Positions 1-12,082 of a stretch of DNA of 64,000 nt are shown here, piece after piece. Each line of letters begins with the position of its first letter. Within the stretch, counting starts at the first letter, position 1. Origin of the DNA: Elymus sibiricus (Eukaryota > Streptophyta > Magnoliopsida > Poales > Poaceae); the NCBI GenBank assembly GCA_039707655.1, contig CM077671.1, forward strand, positions 242,521,095-242,585,094. The letters are read 5' to 3'. A model generated the notes under the pieces. It saw nothing but the letters and a program-made list of their open reading frames with translations, did not search any database and had not been told where the DNA came from. A program made the position numbers and the translations under genes.

Positions 1-1953
1 TTCCTACAACAAAGGAATGTCACGAGTCTTCACTATAGATTTATCTACTATGACATGGTTCCACCAACCAATGTATCAATGCCCACAAGTATCATAAGTT
101 GCCCACAAGTAATTATCAATTTTGTGTTGAGATTTCAGAGATAGATCCAAGTCCAGAGGCTCAAATTGTCCGTAACCGGGGACATGGCTAATCGATTAGG
201 TTTTAACTCTGCAGAGTGTTGTATACTTTACCCACAAATTCGTTCCCTCCTTGTAAGTCCTCGCACTGCTAGTTGTTTGAGAACAGGACGAACGAAACAT
301 GGTCTTCCAAAGAGTTCCTCTGACCACTGTCCGGGCCCATCCATGCTACCGTAGTTCTACATCTCGTAGCACTGTCCCAGCCAGAGTCACAACTGGGGTC
401 AACCAAGCCAGAGCCCATAATGACTTGTGGCTACACAGGTAAGCTTCTGGGCATGAAGTATTCTTCCGTCTCTTTGAGTCTGGGTGAAGCTTTCCGCAAG
501 ATGTCATGGCGCTTCTCTATGCATCCCGGGCATCCACTGGTTACTCCAGGGTGCCCATCAAATCCATCCTTCACCCAGTAGTGTGTATTGAAAACTTGTT
601 CTCGAGTATCGAAGTCTTGAGGTCTTGAAGATGCCTTCATGAAGTTGTCGTTTTTGACGTGGAGTCCACCTTCTCACACCACTCACGCACACTCATACCA
701 GACCCCGTCTATTTTAGCATAGCATTAAAATAAATAGCGTTCCCGGGGCTTTAGTAACAAGTGGTGGGTTCCTACCTCATGCATTCTACTCAACTACAAG
801 AATTCAATAACACTACTGGAGGGATTTGTTAGATGATGTCACTACATGCAATAAAACATAGGTATGGAATAGATGGTCAAAGTGAACTTGCCTGGTAATA
901 TCGCTCTCAGAAATAACTTGATAGAACTATTCGTCACTCTCTGATGAAATCTATATAATCAAACATTGCACTCATAAGCAAACACTTCTAACAATCAATA
1001 CTATCAATCAAAAAGCAACACAAAAACCAAACACAAAAGTGTTGTGATGAAGGAAATACTTAAGACGAAAATTAGAACACCAAAACTTCATCAAAGCATC
1101 TAAGAATAGCTTTCCTATAAATAACCCATTTTCAATAGCAACAAAAACAACAATAAAGCAAAGTCTAACAATAGTATTTTGGTAAAATATTTTACTAGCA
1201 AAATAATTACTTTTGAAGAAGAACTAAGAACTATGAAAACAATACACTAAACAACATAAGTTTTTGCCTAATAAACTTAACAACAAGAAAAACAATAAAA
1301 TACTAAAATAACAGAAACAAAAATATGAAGCAAGGAATTAACAGAAATTATTTTCTCCTAAAACTTTATTAGCAAAAAGGAACTAATTGAAAAGCTTTTA
1401 TTAAGCACTTCCTATGACCCAAACAATGTTAACCTATAATTAAACCACCAACAATTTCAACTATAATACTAATTGTTTTCTGGTCTAAACTAAAGTTAAC
1501 ATAAAATAAAATTTATAAAACAATTTATAGAAATAATTTTCAAATAGGAAATCAAACTAGAAATGAAATCAATTTGCAAGTTATAATTGAACTAGAATTG
1601 ATTTCATGCAATCAAAAATAATAAGTAAAAATGAAAATAATCTTTGTTGAAGTACTACTGGTAAATAACAGGAAACAAAGTAAAACTTGTGAACTAATAC
1701 AAAAGAAAACAAATTAAAAACATTTAAAACAAAAGAAATAGAAATAAACCAAAAAAGAACTAAAACATAATCTGTTTTGCTTGAAACCCTAATTTAAAAT
1801 ACTCTAAAATTTCTCAAACTCTACCTACTGATAAATAAGGTCACTAGTGATTAGTAGCAAAAAGAATCAACTCAAAATCTAGTTTTAAACTCCAGATATT
1901 CACAAAAAAAATTTAAATAAAATCTGTTTGATTTAAAATTTAAATTTTCAAAC
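1..1953 (-). mobile_element. Long-LTR Gypsy 'Z', distal LTR segment (runs off window)
   Basis: This is the downstream part of a long minus-strand LTR whose start lies at 25427. The LTR is interrupted twice and resumes at 6934-7619 and 24443-25427. Bases 1-800 are mixed-composition sequence that reads on the minus strand like the distal half of LTR E. The shared features are a GTGGGTAAAGT stretch, a CTGCAG site and a TCGATTAGCC block at 171-236. Bases 820-1953 are very AT-rich with no coding pattern. The short open frames at 166-354 (+) and 431-640 (-) look accidental. The visible LTR length is about 3.6 kb and the LTR end lies beyond base 1. The assignment rests on the block shared with E and H, the TGTAACATCC start at 25427 and the clean fit of the three segments after removing X and A. 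A different repeat in bases 1-800 cannot be excluded. Confidence 0.6.
171..236 (-). other. Conserved LTR block in Z
   Basis: On the minus strand this stretch reads TTTGTGGGTAAAGT, then CTCTGCAGAG, then AATCGATTAGCCATGTCC, then a GGTTACGGACA tail. The same order of words occurs in the LTRs of E and H, which otherwise differ. It is the main evidence that Z belongs to the same long-LTR Gypsy group. Its function is unknown. Confidence 0.65.
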
Positions 1954-2112
1954 TGTAGGAGATATGCCCTAGAGGCAGTAATATCAGTTACTTTGTATCT
2001 CCTGGTTTGTAATAAATGTTTATGATCCATGCTATAACTGCAATGATTCTCGAGTCTACAATATCCACGAGGCTCGGAGGGAAACTCATGTGCACATGTG
2101 GTACCATAAACG
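1954..2112 (+). repeat. 5' LTR remnant of X
   Basis: These 159 bp match the start of the 3' LTR (from 4836) with few differences. The match stops abruptly after ACCATAAACG. Beyond that the 3' LTR continues with GTAAAAAG while this copy continues into pol. The breakpoint shows that one deletion removed the rest of the LTR and the front of the element. Confidence 0.92.
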
Positions 2113-4804
2113 CCTTAAGAAGGCTGATACCACCACCACTTACTTATGGCACTGTCGGCTTGGCCACATTGGAAAGAAACGCATGCAAAGACTCCAGAGA
2201 GATGGAGTTCTACCGTCCTTTTATTTTGAATCATTTGACACATGTGAAGCTCGTCTGATGGGAAAAATGACCAAGACGCCGTTCACGGGTCATCCTGAAC
2301 GGGCGGGTGAATTATTGGAAATAATACATAGTGATGTATGTGGTCCAATGAACACGGCCGCACGGGGTGGGTATTTTTACTTCATGACTTTTACTGACGA
2401 TTTAAGTCGGTATGGTTATATCTACTTGATGAAGCATAAGTCGGAAACCTTTGAAAAGTTCAAAGATTTTCAGAATGAGGTAGAAAATCATCGTAACAAA
2501 AGGATTAAGTTTCTGCGATCAGATCGTGGGGGCGAATATCTTAGTCATGAGTTTAGCCAACATCTGAGTGACCGTGGAATCGTTTCATAGTTTACGCCTC
2601 TCGAAACTCCACAGCGAAACGGAGTGTCGGAACGACATAACCGAACCCTGTTAGACATGGTAAGGTCGATGATGTCTCTTACAGATCTTCCAATATCTTT
2701 TTGGTGTCACGCACTACTTACTGCCGCTTATACATTAAACAGAGCACCGTCTAAATCTGTTGAGACGACACCAGATGACATGTGGTATGGGAAGATACCT
2801 AGTGTGTCGCATCTCAAGGTTTGGGGTTGTGAGGCATACGTAAAACGTTTACAGCCAACCAAACTAGAACCTAGATCAGACAAATGTTACTTTGTAGGTT
2901 ATCCAAATAACACCATTGGATATTCCTTCTACCACCAGTCCGAGGGCAAAGTGTTTGTCGCAAAGGTTGGACACTTTCTCAAGAAAGAATTTCTCACTAA
3001 AGAATTAAGTGGGAGGACAGTACAACTTAATGAGATTAGTGAATCTTCGGCGACCGTTGATATGGCTAAGGAACCGGAAGATATTCCGCAAATTATCCAT
3101 ACAACCGAACCGGAAGTCGTCGCATATGATGCGGTAACTCCTGACAAGGTTGTAACTGAACCGTGCAGATCAGGTAAGGCTATCCAGCCACCTGAGTGGT
3201 TTCATAACGAAATCTTCATTCTTGAAGACGATGAACCTGCGCACTACAAGGAAGCGATGGCGGGGCCTAGCTCAAGGGAATGGCACAAGGCCATGAAATC
3301 CAAAATGGAATCCATGTACGAAAACCAAGTTTGGAACTTGGAAGAACTTCCAGATGGCGTAAAACCCATTGGTTGTAAATGGATTTTCAAAAGAAAGATG
3401 GACGCGGATGGTAACATTACTATCCACAAAGCTAGACTTGTCGCGAAAGGGTTTACGCAAGTTCCAGGGGTGGACTACGACGAGACTTTATCGTCCGTAG
3501 CTATGCTTAGGTCTGTTCGGATATTACTAGCAATTGCTGCTTATTTCGATTACGAAATATGGCAGATGGATGTCAAAACGGCTTTCCTAAATGGAAACCT
3601 TGAAAAGGATGTATACATGATACAGCTAGAAGGTTTTATCGATCCTAAGAATGCTGGAAAGGTATGTAAGCTTCAGAAAGCCATTTATGGTCTGAAGCAA
3701 GCATCGAGGAGCTGGAACATTCATTTTGATGAAGTGGTCAAAGAGTTTGGCTTAATCAGGAATGACAAAGAATCTTGTGTTTACAAGAAGTTTAGTGGGA
3801 GCGCAAAAGCATTTCTAATCTTGTATGTGGATGACATATTGTTGATTGGAAATGATGTGAATTTTCTTAGCGAAATAAAAGACTCATTGAAGAAGAGTTA
3901 TTCAATGAAAGACTTAGGTGAAGCGGCATATGTATTGGGCATCAGAATCTATAGAGATAGATCAAGACGCCTGATAGCGCTTAGCCAAAGCACGTACATT
4001 GACAAGGTGTTGAAAAGGTTCAACATGGAGAACTCCAAGAAAGGCCTACTCCCCATGTCACCTGGCATAGTGCTTTGCAAGAATCAAAGTCCTCGGACCC
4101 TTGATGAGCGAGTACAAATGAATGATGTTCCATATGCTTCGGCAGTTGGTTCTATTATGTATGCCATGCTATGTACAAGACCAGACGTTTCCTATGCACT
4201 AAGTGTTAGCAGCCGGTACCAAAGTGATCCAGGATTGGAACACTGGGCCGCAGTCAAGGGTATTCTTAAGTACCTTAGAAGGACCAAGGATTTACTCCTT
4301 GTGTACGGAGGTGATGAAGAGCTCATTGTAAGTTGTTACACTAATGCAGGCTTCATGACTGACCCAGATGACTTCAAATCTCAACCAGGCTATGTTTTCA
4401 TATTGAACGGCGGCGCAGTTGATTGGAAAAGTTCCAAACAAAAGACTATGGCGGATTCTATGATGGAGGCGGAATATGTTGCAGCTTCAGAAGCCTCTAA
4501 GTAGGCAGTCTCGATCAAGCAGTTTCTTGAAGACCTTGGTGTGGTCCCAAGTGCGCTGGACCCGGTGGAGATCTATTGTGATAATAGTGGCGCCGTGGCT
4601 CAGGCAAGGGAGCCAAGTTCACACCATAAGACCATGCATATTCAACGCAAATATAAACTCATTCGACATCATGTCGAAGAAGGTTTAGTGAAAGTACGCA
4701 AAGTTCACACGGATTTGAATGTGTCAGACCCGATGACAAAGACTCTACCACGAGCAAAGCATGAGCAACACCGGATAGCCATTGGTGTTAGGGAAGCCAT
4801 GTAA
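2113..4804 (+). pseudogene. Copia pol (integrase, RT, RNase H), disabled
   Basis: The reading frame begins in the GAG-pre-integrase zinc region (WHCRLGH, then CEAR where a second Cys is expected at 2252-2254). It continues through the integrase core (HSDVCGPM, SDRGGEY, ERHNRT), giving the order D-D-E. Next comes Copia-type reverse transcriptase with YVDDILLIGND at 3824, then RNase H (GGAVDWKSSKQ, MMEAEYVAASEA). Integrase before RT is the Copia gene order. One frame runs the whole length but is cut by TAG at 2588-2590 and TAG at 4502-4504. The first RNase H catalytic motif reads YTNAG at 4343-4345 where YTDAS is usual, so the catalytic Asp is lost. Gag and protease are absent. This is a dead pol copy. 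Confidence 0.93.
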
Positions 4805-4820
4805 CTGGATTATGACTCTA

Positions 4821-4835
4821 GTGCAAGTGGGAGTC
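4821..4835 (+). other. Polypurine tract of X
   Basis: GTGCAAGTGGGAGTC lies immediately before the 3' LTR. It matches the purine-rich primer site usual in BARE/Angela-type elements, where plus-strand DNA synthesis starts. Confidence 0.85.
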
Positions 4836-6381
4836 TGTAGGAGATATGCCCTAGAGGCAGTAATATCAGTTACTTTGTATCTCCTGGTTTGTAATAAATG
4901 TTTATGATCTATGCTATAATTGCAATGATTCCCGAGTCTACAATATCCACGAGGCTCGGAGGGAAACTCACGTGCACGTGTGGTACCATAAACGGTAAAA
5001 AGTATTCCTAGTCATGCCTCTAAGACTAGCTCAAGTATTGCATGATAATCCTGTTTTCCTGATCATGGGCATGTCTGTGCCAGCAATTTTGAGGGCACAT
5101 TGTTGGTAGAACACTTGTGTTGAATCGACCCGAATTGATGTTATGCCATGAGATACATTCGTCACAAGTTAATGGTTAATAACACAGAGATAGTTAATGT
5201 TTGCATAATTCCTTAGACCATGAGAGTATCGAGTTCCTTCGTGCTTGCTTCGTGAACTTTGGGGTTTGTTAAATGTCATCCGTTACTGGGTGGCTATTAT
5301 GGCGGCTTGCGGGTTCACGGAAAAGTATGGCAAGTAACCAGATAGCTCAAGATTGGGATTTGCTCCTCCGATGATGGAGAGATATTCTCGGGCCCTCTCG
5401 GTGTTACGGTATCCATCATCGTCTGGCCAGACACACTGTGATTTGATCACAGGGATGCCAGAACATGAAAACGAGAAAAGAGAACAAAACCGGTAACAAG
5501 GTAACTTGCGTAGTGGACAAGTTGCTGATCCACGGGGATGCAGAAAATCTCACCTCGGGTGTTTGTAACATATCGCGAAGCAACAGGAATAGCACACGGC
5601 AACTGGAGGTTCACTCGAATATTTATTCGTGTGGGTATAGGGGTCAATATGGGTGTCCACGGCTCCGATGTTGATCATTTATCGGAAAGTGATCCCCTCA
5701 TGTCTATACTTCACCGAACCTATAGGGTCACATGCTTAAGGGTCATCTATCTGTTGAATACTAGACAGGGAGTCTGAGAGAAAATCACCGGAAAAGTTTC
5801 GGGGACAACGGAAGAGTTCCGGAGAGAGAACACCGGAACAGTTTCGGTAAAACCGAAAAGTTGTTTCGGATTATACCATTAAGTCAAATTGGTTTCGGCA
5901 TATGCCTGGAAATTATTGGAGGGTACCAGAATTGTTCCGGTAACTTCTGAGATTTTTCGGAGACAAAAACCGGAAATGTTCCGGAGTGCCGGAACCGCTT
6001 TGGTTGCTTTTCACAGATGAAAATCACTGATCTGAAAATGTTTCGGAACGTGTCCAGAATTGTTTTAGTGGGTACTGGAATTATTCTAAGACCCATAGAA
6101 ATATTTTCGGATTTATCGGTCGCGAAAAATTTGTTTCGTGAATAGTGAAATAGCATTTATGGTTATGGTTGGAAGTTGGCCTTCCACAAAATATCTTGAG
6201 GGGATGACATGGAAGGATAAGGGCACCCATTTGGGGAGCCCTAGGAGGGGTGGCCGGCCAAGGTGGGCTCCACCATGGAGCCTCACTTGCCCCACTTGCT
6301 TTCCCTTTATGCCCTTGTGAAGGACTCCTTTCATGGGTTTTTTTGGGTATTTCAAGTCCCACCCTACCCCTTGAGTTTTCC

Positions 6382-6389
6382 TATAAATA
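6382..6389 (+). promoter_or_regulatory. TATA box in X 3' LTR
   Basis: TATAAATA follows TTTTCC and precedes GAGGTGGAGATGCACTC, the usual setting of a plant LTR promoter. A transcript from here would read out of the element into Z. Confidence 0.6.
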
Positions 6390-6602
6390 GAGGTGGAGAT
6401 GCACTCTCCACACTCACTCTTTCTCAACATAAAAATGCCATGCATGATCTGGCCTTCTCTCTCCCTCCCCGTGAAATAGTTTTGTAGAGCCAAAAGGCTG
6501 TCTGGGTTCCGGCAGGAACTAGTTCTGGACGGCGAAGCCCTGCCGGATAGCTGACACCGTATGTGTGCAACCCTATAGAGAGGTTGTAGTTTCGATCTTT
6601 TG

Positions 6603-6733
6603 CCCGAGGGGCTGTTCGAGGGTCCTCCCGGAGGGCTGTCTGGGTTTCCGTTCGAGCTTCAAGGGTCTTCCCGAAGGGCTATCCGTGACATTGTCCGAGG
6701 GGCTGTCCAACCGCCTCCCGAAGGGCTGTCCGA
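6603..6733 (+). repeat. Five degenerate CCCGAAGGGCTGTCCG repeats in X LTR
   Basis: Related 16-bp words begin at 6603, 6627, 6670, 6694 and 6717. Each has the form (C/T)CCG(A/G)(A/G)GGGCT(G/A)T(C/T)(C/T)G or close to it. Most carry an internal CCC-N3-GGG snap-back. The block lies in the region that would be the transcript leader, downstream of the TATA box. Confidence 0.7.
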
Positions 6734-6933
6734 TGAGGGAGAACATCCTCGCAGTTGGGAGGTTGTAAATCCTAGCTACGGGGATCTGCACCACCGATCT
6801 TCATCGACTCTACTTCCGCTGCGCTACGAGTCGGTACGGATCAGATCAAACCTTGTATGCATCTCCATAGTGATCCTGGGCGTTCTCGCAGTACCGAAAT
6901 TTTTTGTTTTATGTCACGTTCCCCTACACAAAC

Positions 6934-7619
6934 ATGATCAAACTTTATATCTACAGAAACTAAAATAAATTTGTGACACAATGCAAAAAAGAATCACTCA
7001 AAAACATTAAGAATCCTAATAGTTATTCAATTTATAAAACAGAAACTATTCTGTTTTTAAAACAGAAAACAGAAAGAAAGAAAAAAACTTAAATAGCGAA
7101 CATGCTACGTTGCCGAATGTCATTGGCTACGGGCGTGCGCCTGCGGGTGCTAATGAGCGAACGTGCACAAATAAAAATAAGAACAGTTCGGCTAAAACTA
7201 CTAAAAGAAAACCGGCCGGGTCTTTTAACTAAACCGAAGGGGTATGCGGGATCTAATCCTAGCCGTTTAAAACAGATCGGACGAAGGGGAGGGAGTTGTC
7301 GTAGGTTACATAGGGGGGATGAACTCCGGCGGTGTCTCCGGCGACGGCGGCAACCCGGGCATGGACGGGGACGATGCTCCGATGGTCGGGGACGACGGAG
7401 GAAGGGTCCAGGCGATGGAGTCGAGGGTGGCGGCGAGGTTGGTGACGACGGTGTCGGTCGAGGTGGTCGGAGACGAACGACAAGAGCTCGGGGCGGAGGT
7501 GGTGCTCAGGTGGTCGTCGGGGAGGGAGCTCCGGTGGGTCTCTGGCAATTGAGAGGACACCAGTCGTCACGGGCTTCGACGGCGAGTGCGTGGGTGGCGT
7601 CGGCGTGGGGTTGGGGTGG
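6934..7619 (-). mobile_element. LTR Z, middle segment
   Basis: This is host sequence between the insertions X and A. The first part is AT-rich and the part from about 7230 is GC-rich (GGCGACGG, GAGGTGGTC words). In the E and H LTRs a GC-rich block also lies between AT-rich ends. The open frames seen here on both strands (for example 7102-7671 and 7259-7633) overlap each other and show no known domain. I read them as by-products of composition. Confidence 0.6.
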
Positions 7620-7807
7620 TGATACGTGTCCAACGTATCTACTTTTCCTCACCCTTTTGCCCTTGTTTTAGACTCTAATTTGCATGATTTGAATGGAGCT
7701 AACCCGGACTAACGCTTTTTTCAGCAGAACTACAATGGTGTTGTTTTTGTGCAGAAATAAAAGTTCTCGGAATGGAACGAAACTTTTTGGAGAATTATTC
7801 AGAATAT
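7620..7807 (+). repeat. 5' LTR of A, first part
   Basis: These 188 bp align with the start of the 3' LTR at 23026. The sequence is interrupted by element B after AATAT (7803-7807) and resumes at 15047. Confidence 0.93.
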
Positions 7808-9395
7808 TGCTACTTCTTGAGCATGCGTTGGTTTTCCCTTGAAGAGGAAAGGGTGATGCGGCAAAGTAGATAAGTATTTCCCTCAGTTGTTGAGAACCAA
7901 GGTATCAATCCAGTAGGAGATACAAGCAAGTCCCCAATAGATGTACCTATACAAATAATAAAACACTTGCACCCAACGCTATAAAGGGGTTGTCAATCCC
8001 TTCACGGTTACTTGCAAGGATGAGATCTGATAGAGATAGATAGATAGGATTGCTAAAACGAAAAGTAAAACAAAAGTTAAAAGATTGCAGCAAAGTATTT
8101 TTGGTATTTTTGGTTTATAGATCTGAAAATATATTATGGAAAATAGACCCGGGGGCCATAGGTTTCACTAGAGGCTTCTCTCATGAAGGAAAATAATACG
8201 GTGGGTGAACAAATTACTGTCGAGCAATTGATAGAAAAGCGAATAATTATGACGATATCCAAGGCAATGATTATGCATATAGGCATCACGTCCGTGTCAA
8301 GTAGACCGAAACGATTCTGCATCTACTACTATTACTCCACACATCGACCGACTCCTGCCTGCATCTAGAGTATTAAGTTCATGAAGAACAGAGTAACACA
8401 TTACGTAAGATGACATGATGTAGAGGGATAAACTCAAGCAATATGATGAAAACCCCATCTTTTTATCCTCGATGGCAACAATACAAATACGTGCCTCGCT
8501 ACCCCTACTTTTTCACTAGGTGAGGACACCGCAAGATTGAACCCAAAACCAAGCACTTCTCCCATTGCAAGAATTACCAATCTAGTTGGCCAAACCAAAC
8601 CAATAACTCGAAGAGACTTGCAAGGATATGAAATCATGCATATAAGAATTCAGAGAAGATTCAAATAATATTCATAGATAATCTGAACATAAACCCACAA
8701 TTCATCGGATCTCGACAAACACACCGCAAAAGAGTATTACATCGGATAGATCTCCATGAAGATCATGAAGAACATGGTATTGAAGAACAAAGAGAGAGAA
8801 GAAGCCATCTAGCTACTAGCTATGGACCCGAAGGTCTGTGGTGAACTACTCACGCATCATCGGAGGGGCAATGGAGTTGATGTAGATGCCCTCCGTGATC
8901 GAATCCCCCTCCGGCGGATTACCGGAAAAGGCTCCAAGATGGGATCTCACGGGAACAGAGGGTTCCGGCGGTGGAAAAGTATTTTCGTGGCTCTTTTTGG
9001 TATCCAGGGAATATTTGGGAATTTATAGGCTGAAGAATAGGGTTAGGAGGGCTGCCGTGGGGCCACAAGCCAGGGGGCGCCCCCCCCCCTAGGGCGCACC
9101 CTGGTGGCTTGTGACGCCACGGCAGGTCTCCTGCCTTCACTTCCAAGTCTGTTGGGTTGCTTCTGGTCCAAGAAAAATCATTCCGAAGATTTGATTCCGT
9201 TTGGACTCCATTTAATATTCCTTATCTGCAATACTCAAAAACAAGGAAAAAACAAAAACTGGCACTAGGCTCTAGATTAATAGGTTAGTCCCAAAAATAA
9301 TATAAAATAGCATATTAATGCATATAAAACATCCAAAACAGATAATATAATAGCATGGAACAATCAAAAATTATTGATACGTTGGAGACGTATCA
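7808..9395 (-). repeat. 3' LTR of B
   Basis: The LTR runs (minus strand) from TGATACGTCTCCAACG at 9395 down to CTCAAGAAGTAGCA at 7808. A TATA box (TATAAAT on the minus strand, 9021-9027) is present. A poly-C run near 9076 differs between the two LTRs. Confidence 0.95.
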
Positions 9396-12082
9396 AGCAT
9401 CCCCAAGCTTAATTCCTACTCGTCCTCGAGTAGGTAAATGATAAAAACAGAATTTTTGATGTGGAATGCTACCTAACATATTTATCCATGTAATATTCTT
9501 TATTTTGGCATGAATATTCAGATCCATAAGATTCAAAACAAAAGTCTAATATTGACATAAAAACAGTAATACTTCGAGCATACCAACAAGGCAATTGTGT
9601 CCTTTCGAAATAACATGGCCTTAGAAAGTTATCCCTACAAAATCATATGGTCTGGCTATGCTCCATCTTCCCCACACAAAGTATCTAAATCATGCACAAC
9701 CCCGATGAAAAGTCAAGCAATTGTTTCACACCTTTTATGTTCTCAAACCTTTTCAACTCTCACGCAATACATGAGCGTGAGCCATGGATATAGCACTATA
9801 GGTGGAATAGAATATGGTGGAGGTTGTGAGGAAAAAGGAGAAGATAGTCTCACATCAACTAGGCGTATCAACGGGCTATGGAGATGCCCATCAATAGATA
9901 TCAATGTGAGTGAGTAGGGATTGCCATGCAATGGATGCACTAGAGCTATAAGTGTATGAAAGCTCAAAAGGAAACTAAGTGGTTGTGCATATGATGAAAA
10001 ATTCCACTAGCTATATGAAAGTGACAAAATAGGAGACTCTCTATCATGAAGATCATGGTGCTACTTTGAAGCACAAGTGTGGAAAAAGATAGTAGCATTG
10101 TCCCTTCTCTCTTTCTCTCATTTTTTTTATTTTTTTTTTATTTTGGTGGGCATCTTTGGCCTCTCTTTTTTATTTGGGCTTCATTGGCCTCTTTTATTAT
10201 TAATAAAGTCCGGATACTCATCCCAACTTGTGAGGGATTCATAGTTTCCATCATCCTTTTCTCTCACGGGACAAATGCTCTAATAATGAAGATCATCACA
10301 CTTTTATTTACTTACAACTCGATACCTAGAACAAAATATGACTCTATATGAATGCTTACGAATGCAAGGCAATATGAAAATGATGGTGCATGTCATGAAA
10401 AACGGAACGGTGGAAGTTGCATGGCAATATATCTCGGAATGGCTATGGAAATGCCATAATAGGTAGTATGGTGGCTGTTTTGAGGAAAATATATGGTGGC
10501 TGTTTTGAGGAAGGTGGGTTTGATGCACCAGCGAAAGTTGCGCGGTACTAGAGAGGCTAGCAAGGGTGGAAGGGTGAGAGTGCGTATAATCCATGGACTC
10601 AACATTAGTCATAAAGAACTCACATACTTATTGCAAAAGTCTATTAGTTATCGAAGCAAAGTATTAGACGCATGCTCCTAGGGGAGAGGTTGGTAGGAGT
10701 TAACCATCGCACGCTCCCGACCCTCACACAAAGGTTGACAATCATTAAACAAATCATGCTCTGACTTCGTTACATAACGGTTCACCATACGTGCATGCTA
10801 CGGGAATCACAAACTTTAATACAAGTATTTCTCCAATTCACAACTACTCACTAGCATGACTCTCATATTACCATCTCTATATCTCAAAACTATATGCAAG
10901 GAATCAAACTTCTCATAGTATTCAATGCACTTTATATGAAAGTTTTTATTATATCCCTCTTGGATGCCCATTATATTAGGACTAAATTCATAACCTAAAC
11001 CAATTACCATGCTGTTTAAAGACTCTCAAAATAATATAAGTGAGGTATGAGAGTTCAATAATTTCTATAAAATAAAACACCACCGTGCTCTAAAAAGATA
11101 TAAGTGAAGCACTAGAGCAACATTGCCGAGCTCAAAAGATATAAGTGAAGCACATAGAGTATTCTAATAAATTCACGATGAACGCATGTCTCTCTCAAAA
11201 GATGTGTACAGCAAGGATGATTGTGGCAAACTAAAAAGCAAAGACTCATATCATACAAGACGCTCCAAGCAAAACACATATCATGTGGTGAATAAAAATA
11301 TAGCCTCAAGTAAATTTACCGATGGATTGAAGACGAAAGAGGGGATGCCTTCCGGGGCATCCCCAAGCTTAGGCTTTTTGGTATCCTTGAATATGGCTTG
11401 GGGTGCCTTGGGCATCCCCAAGCTTAGGCTCTTTCCACTCTTTATTCCATAGTCCATCAAATCTTTACCCAAAACTTGAAAACTTCACAACACAAAACTC
11501 AACAGAAAACTCATGAGATCCGTTAGTATAAGAAAAATAAATCACCACTTTAGGTACTGTTGTGAACTCATTCTTTATTTATATTGGTGTAATATCTACT
11601 GTATTCCAACTTCTCCATGGTTCATACCCCCCGATACAACCCATAGAAACATCAAAATAAGCAAACAACACAAAGAAAACAGAATCTGTCTAAAACAGAA
11701 CAGTCTGTAGCAATCTATAGACTTCGAATGCTTCTGTAACTCCAAAAATTCTGAAAAATTAGGACAATCAGGGAAATTTGTATATAAATATTGTGTAAAA
11801 ATTTCATATCAAAATCACGTTCCAGTGAATTTACAAAATTCCTGGACTGAGAGCAAAAGTTTCTGTTTTCAGCAAAATCAAATCACAAACACCGTAGACC
11901 ATCCCAAAGGTCTTACTTGGCTCAAACACTAATTTAAAAAAGAAAACACAATTAATACAGAGGTAATAATGTGTGGAAAACTCAAAAACAGAAGCAAAAA
12001 ACAAAAGCATAAAAATAAAATTGGGTTGCCTCCCAACAAGCGCTATTGTTTAACGCCCCTAGCTAGGCATAACGCAATAGAT
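9396..12082 (-). other. Non-coding 3' domain of B
   Basis: About 2.7 kb between the protease stop and the 3' LTR has no convincing coding sequence. On the minus strand it contains the conserved word GCTTGTTGGGAGGCAACCC just after the ORF (near 12025-12045). It then has two hairpins built on AAGCTTGGGGATGCC (11355-11425), a long T-rich tract at 10118-10150, and the AAGCTTGGGGATGC polypurine-like word directly before the LTR. Confidence 0.8.

Larger units (their letters stand above)
1954..6928 (+). mobile_element. Copia-type LTR retrotransposon 'X' with internal deletion
   Basis: The element is bounded by the 5-bp target duplication CAAAC (1949-1953 and 6929-6933). It starts with TGTAGGAGATATGCCC and ends with CCCCTACA. 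The start resembles the BARE/Angela/WIS group of Triticeae Copia elements. Only the first 159 bp of the 5' LTR remain. They join directly to the GAG-pre-integrase part of pol, so most of the 5' LTR, the PBS, gag and protease are deleted. The 3' LTR is full length (4836-6928, 2093 bp) and is preceded by a typical PPT. Pol keeps integrase, reverse transcriptase and RNase H regions but has two in-frame stops and lost key residues. The element cannot be autonomous. It inserted into LTR Z. Confidence 0.93.
4836..6928 (+). repeat. 3' LTR of X
   Basis: This 2093-bp LTR runs from TGTAGGAG to CCCCTACA. It contains a TATA box at 6382-6389 and, downstream of it, a GC-rich repeated motif at 6603-6733. 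It holds many short reading frames in both strands, none of which looks like a gene. Confidence 0.9.

Noticed and set aside
7102..7671. 189-codon plus-strand frame in LTR Z
   Set aside because: It runs across the Z/A boundary (7619/7620), is Gly/Arg-rich from GC-rich sequence, and overlaps open frames on the other strand.
8183..8637. Identical short frames at 8183-8368 and 13828-14013 (and 8434-8637 with 14079-14282) as a duplicated gene
   Set aside because: They are the same positions in the two LTRs of element B.
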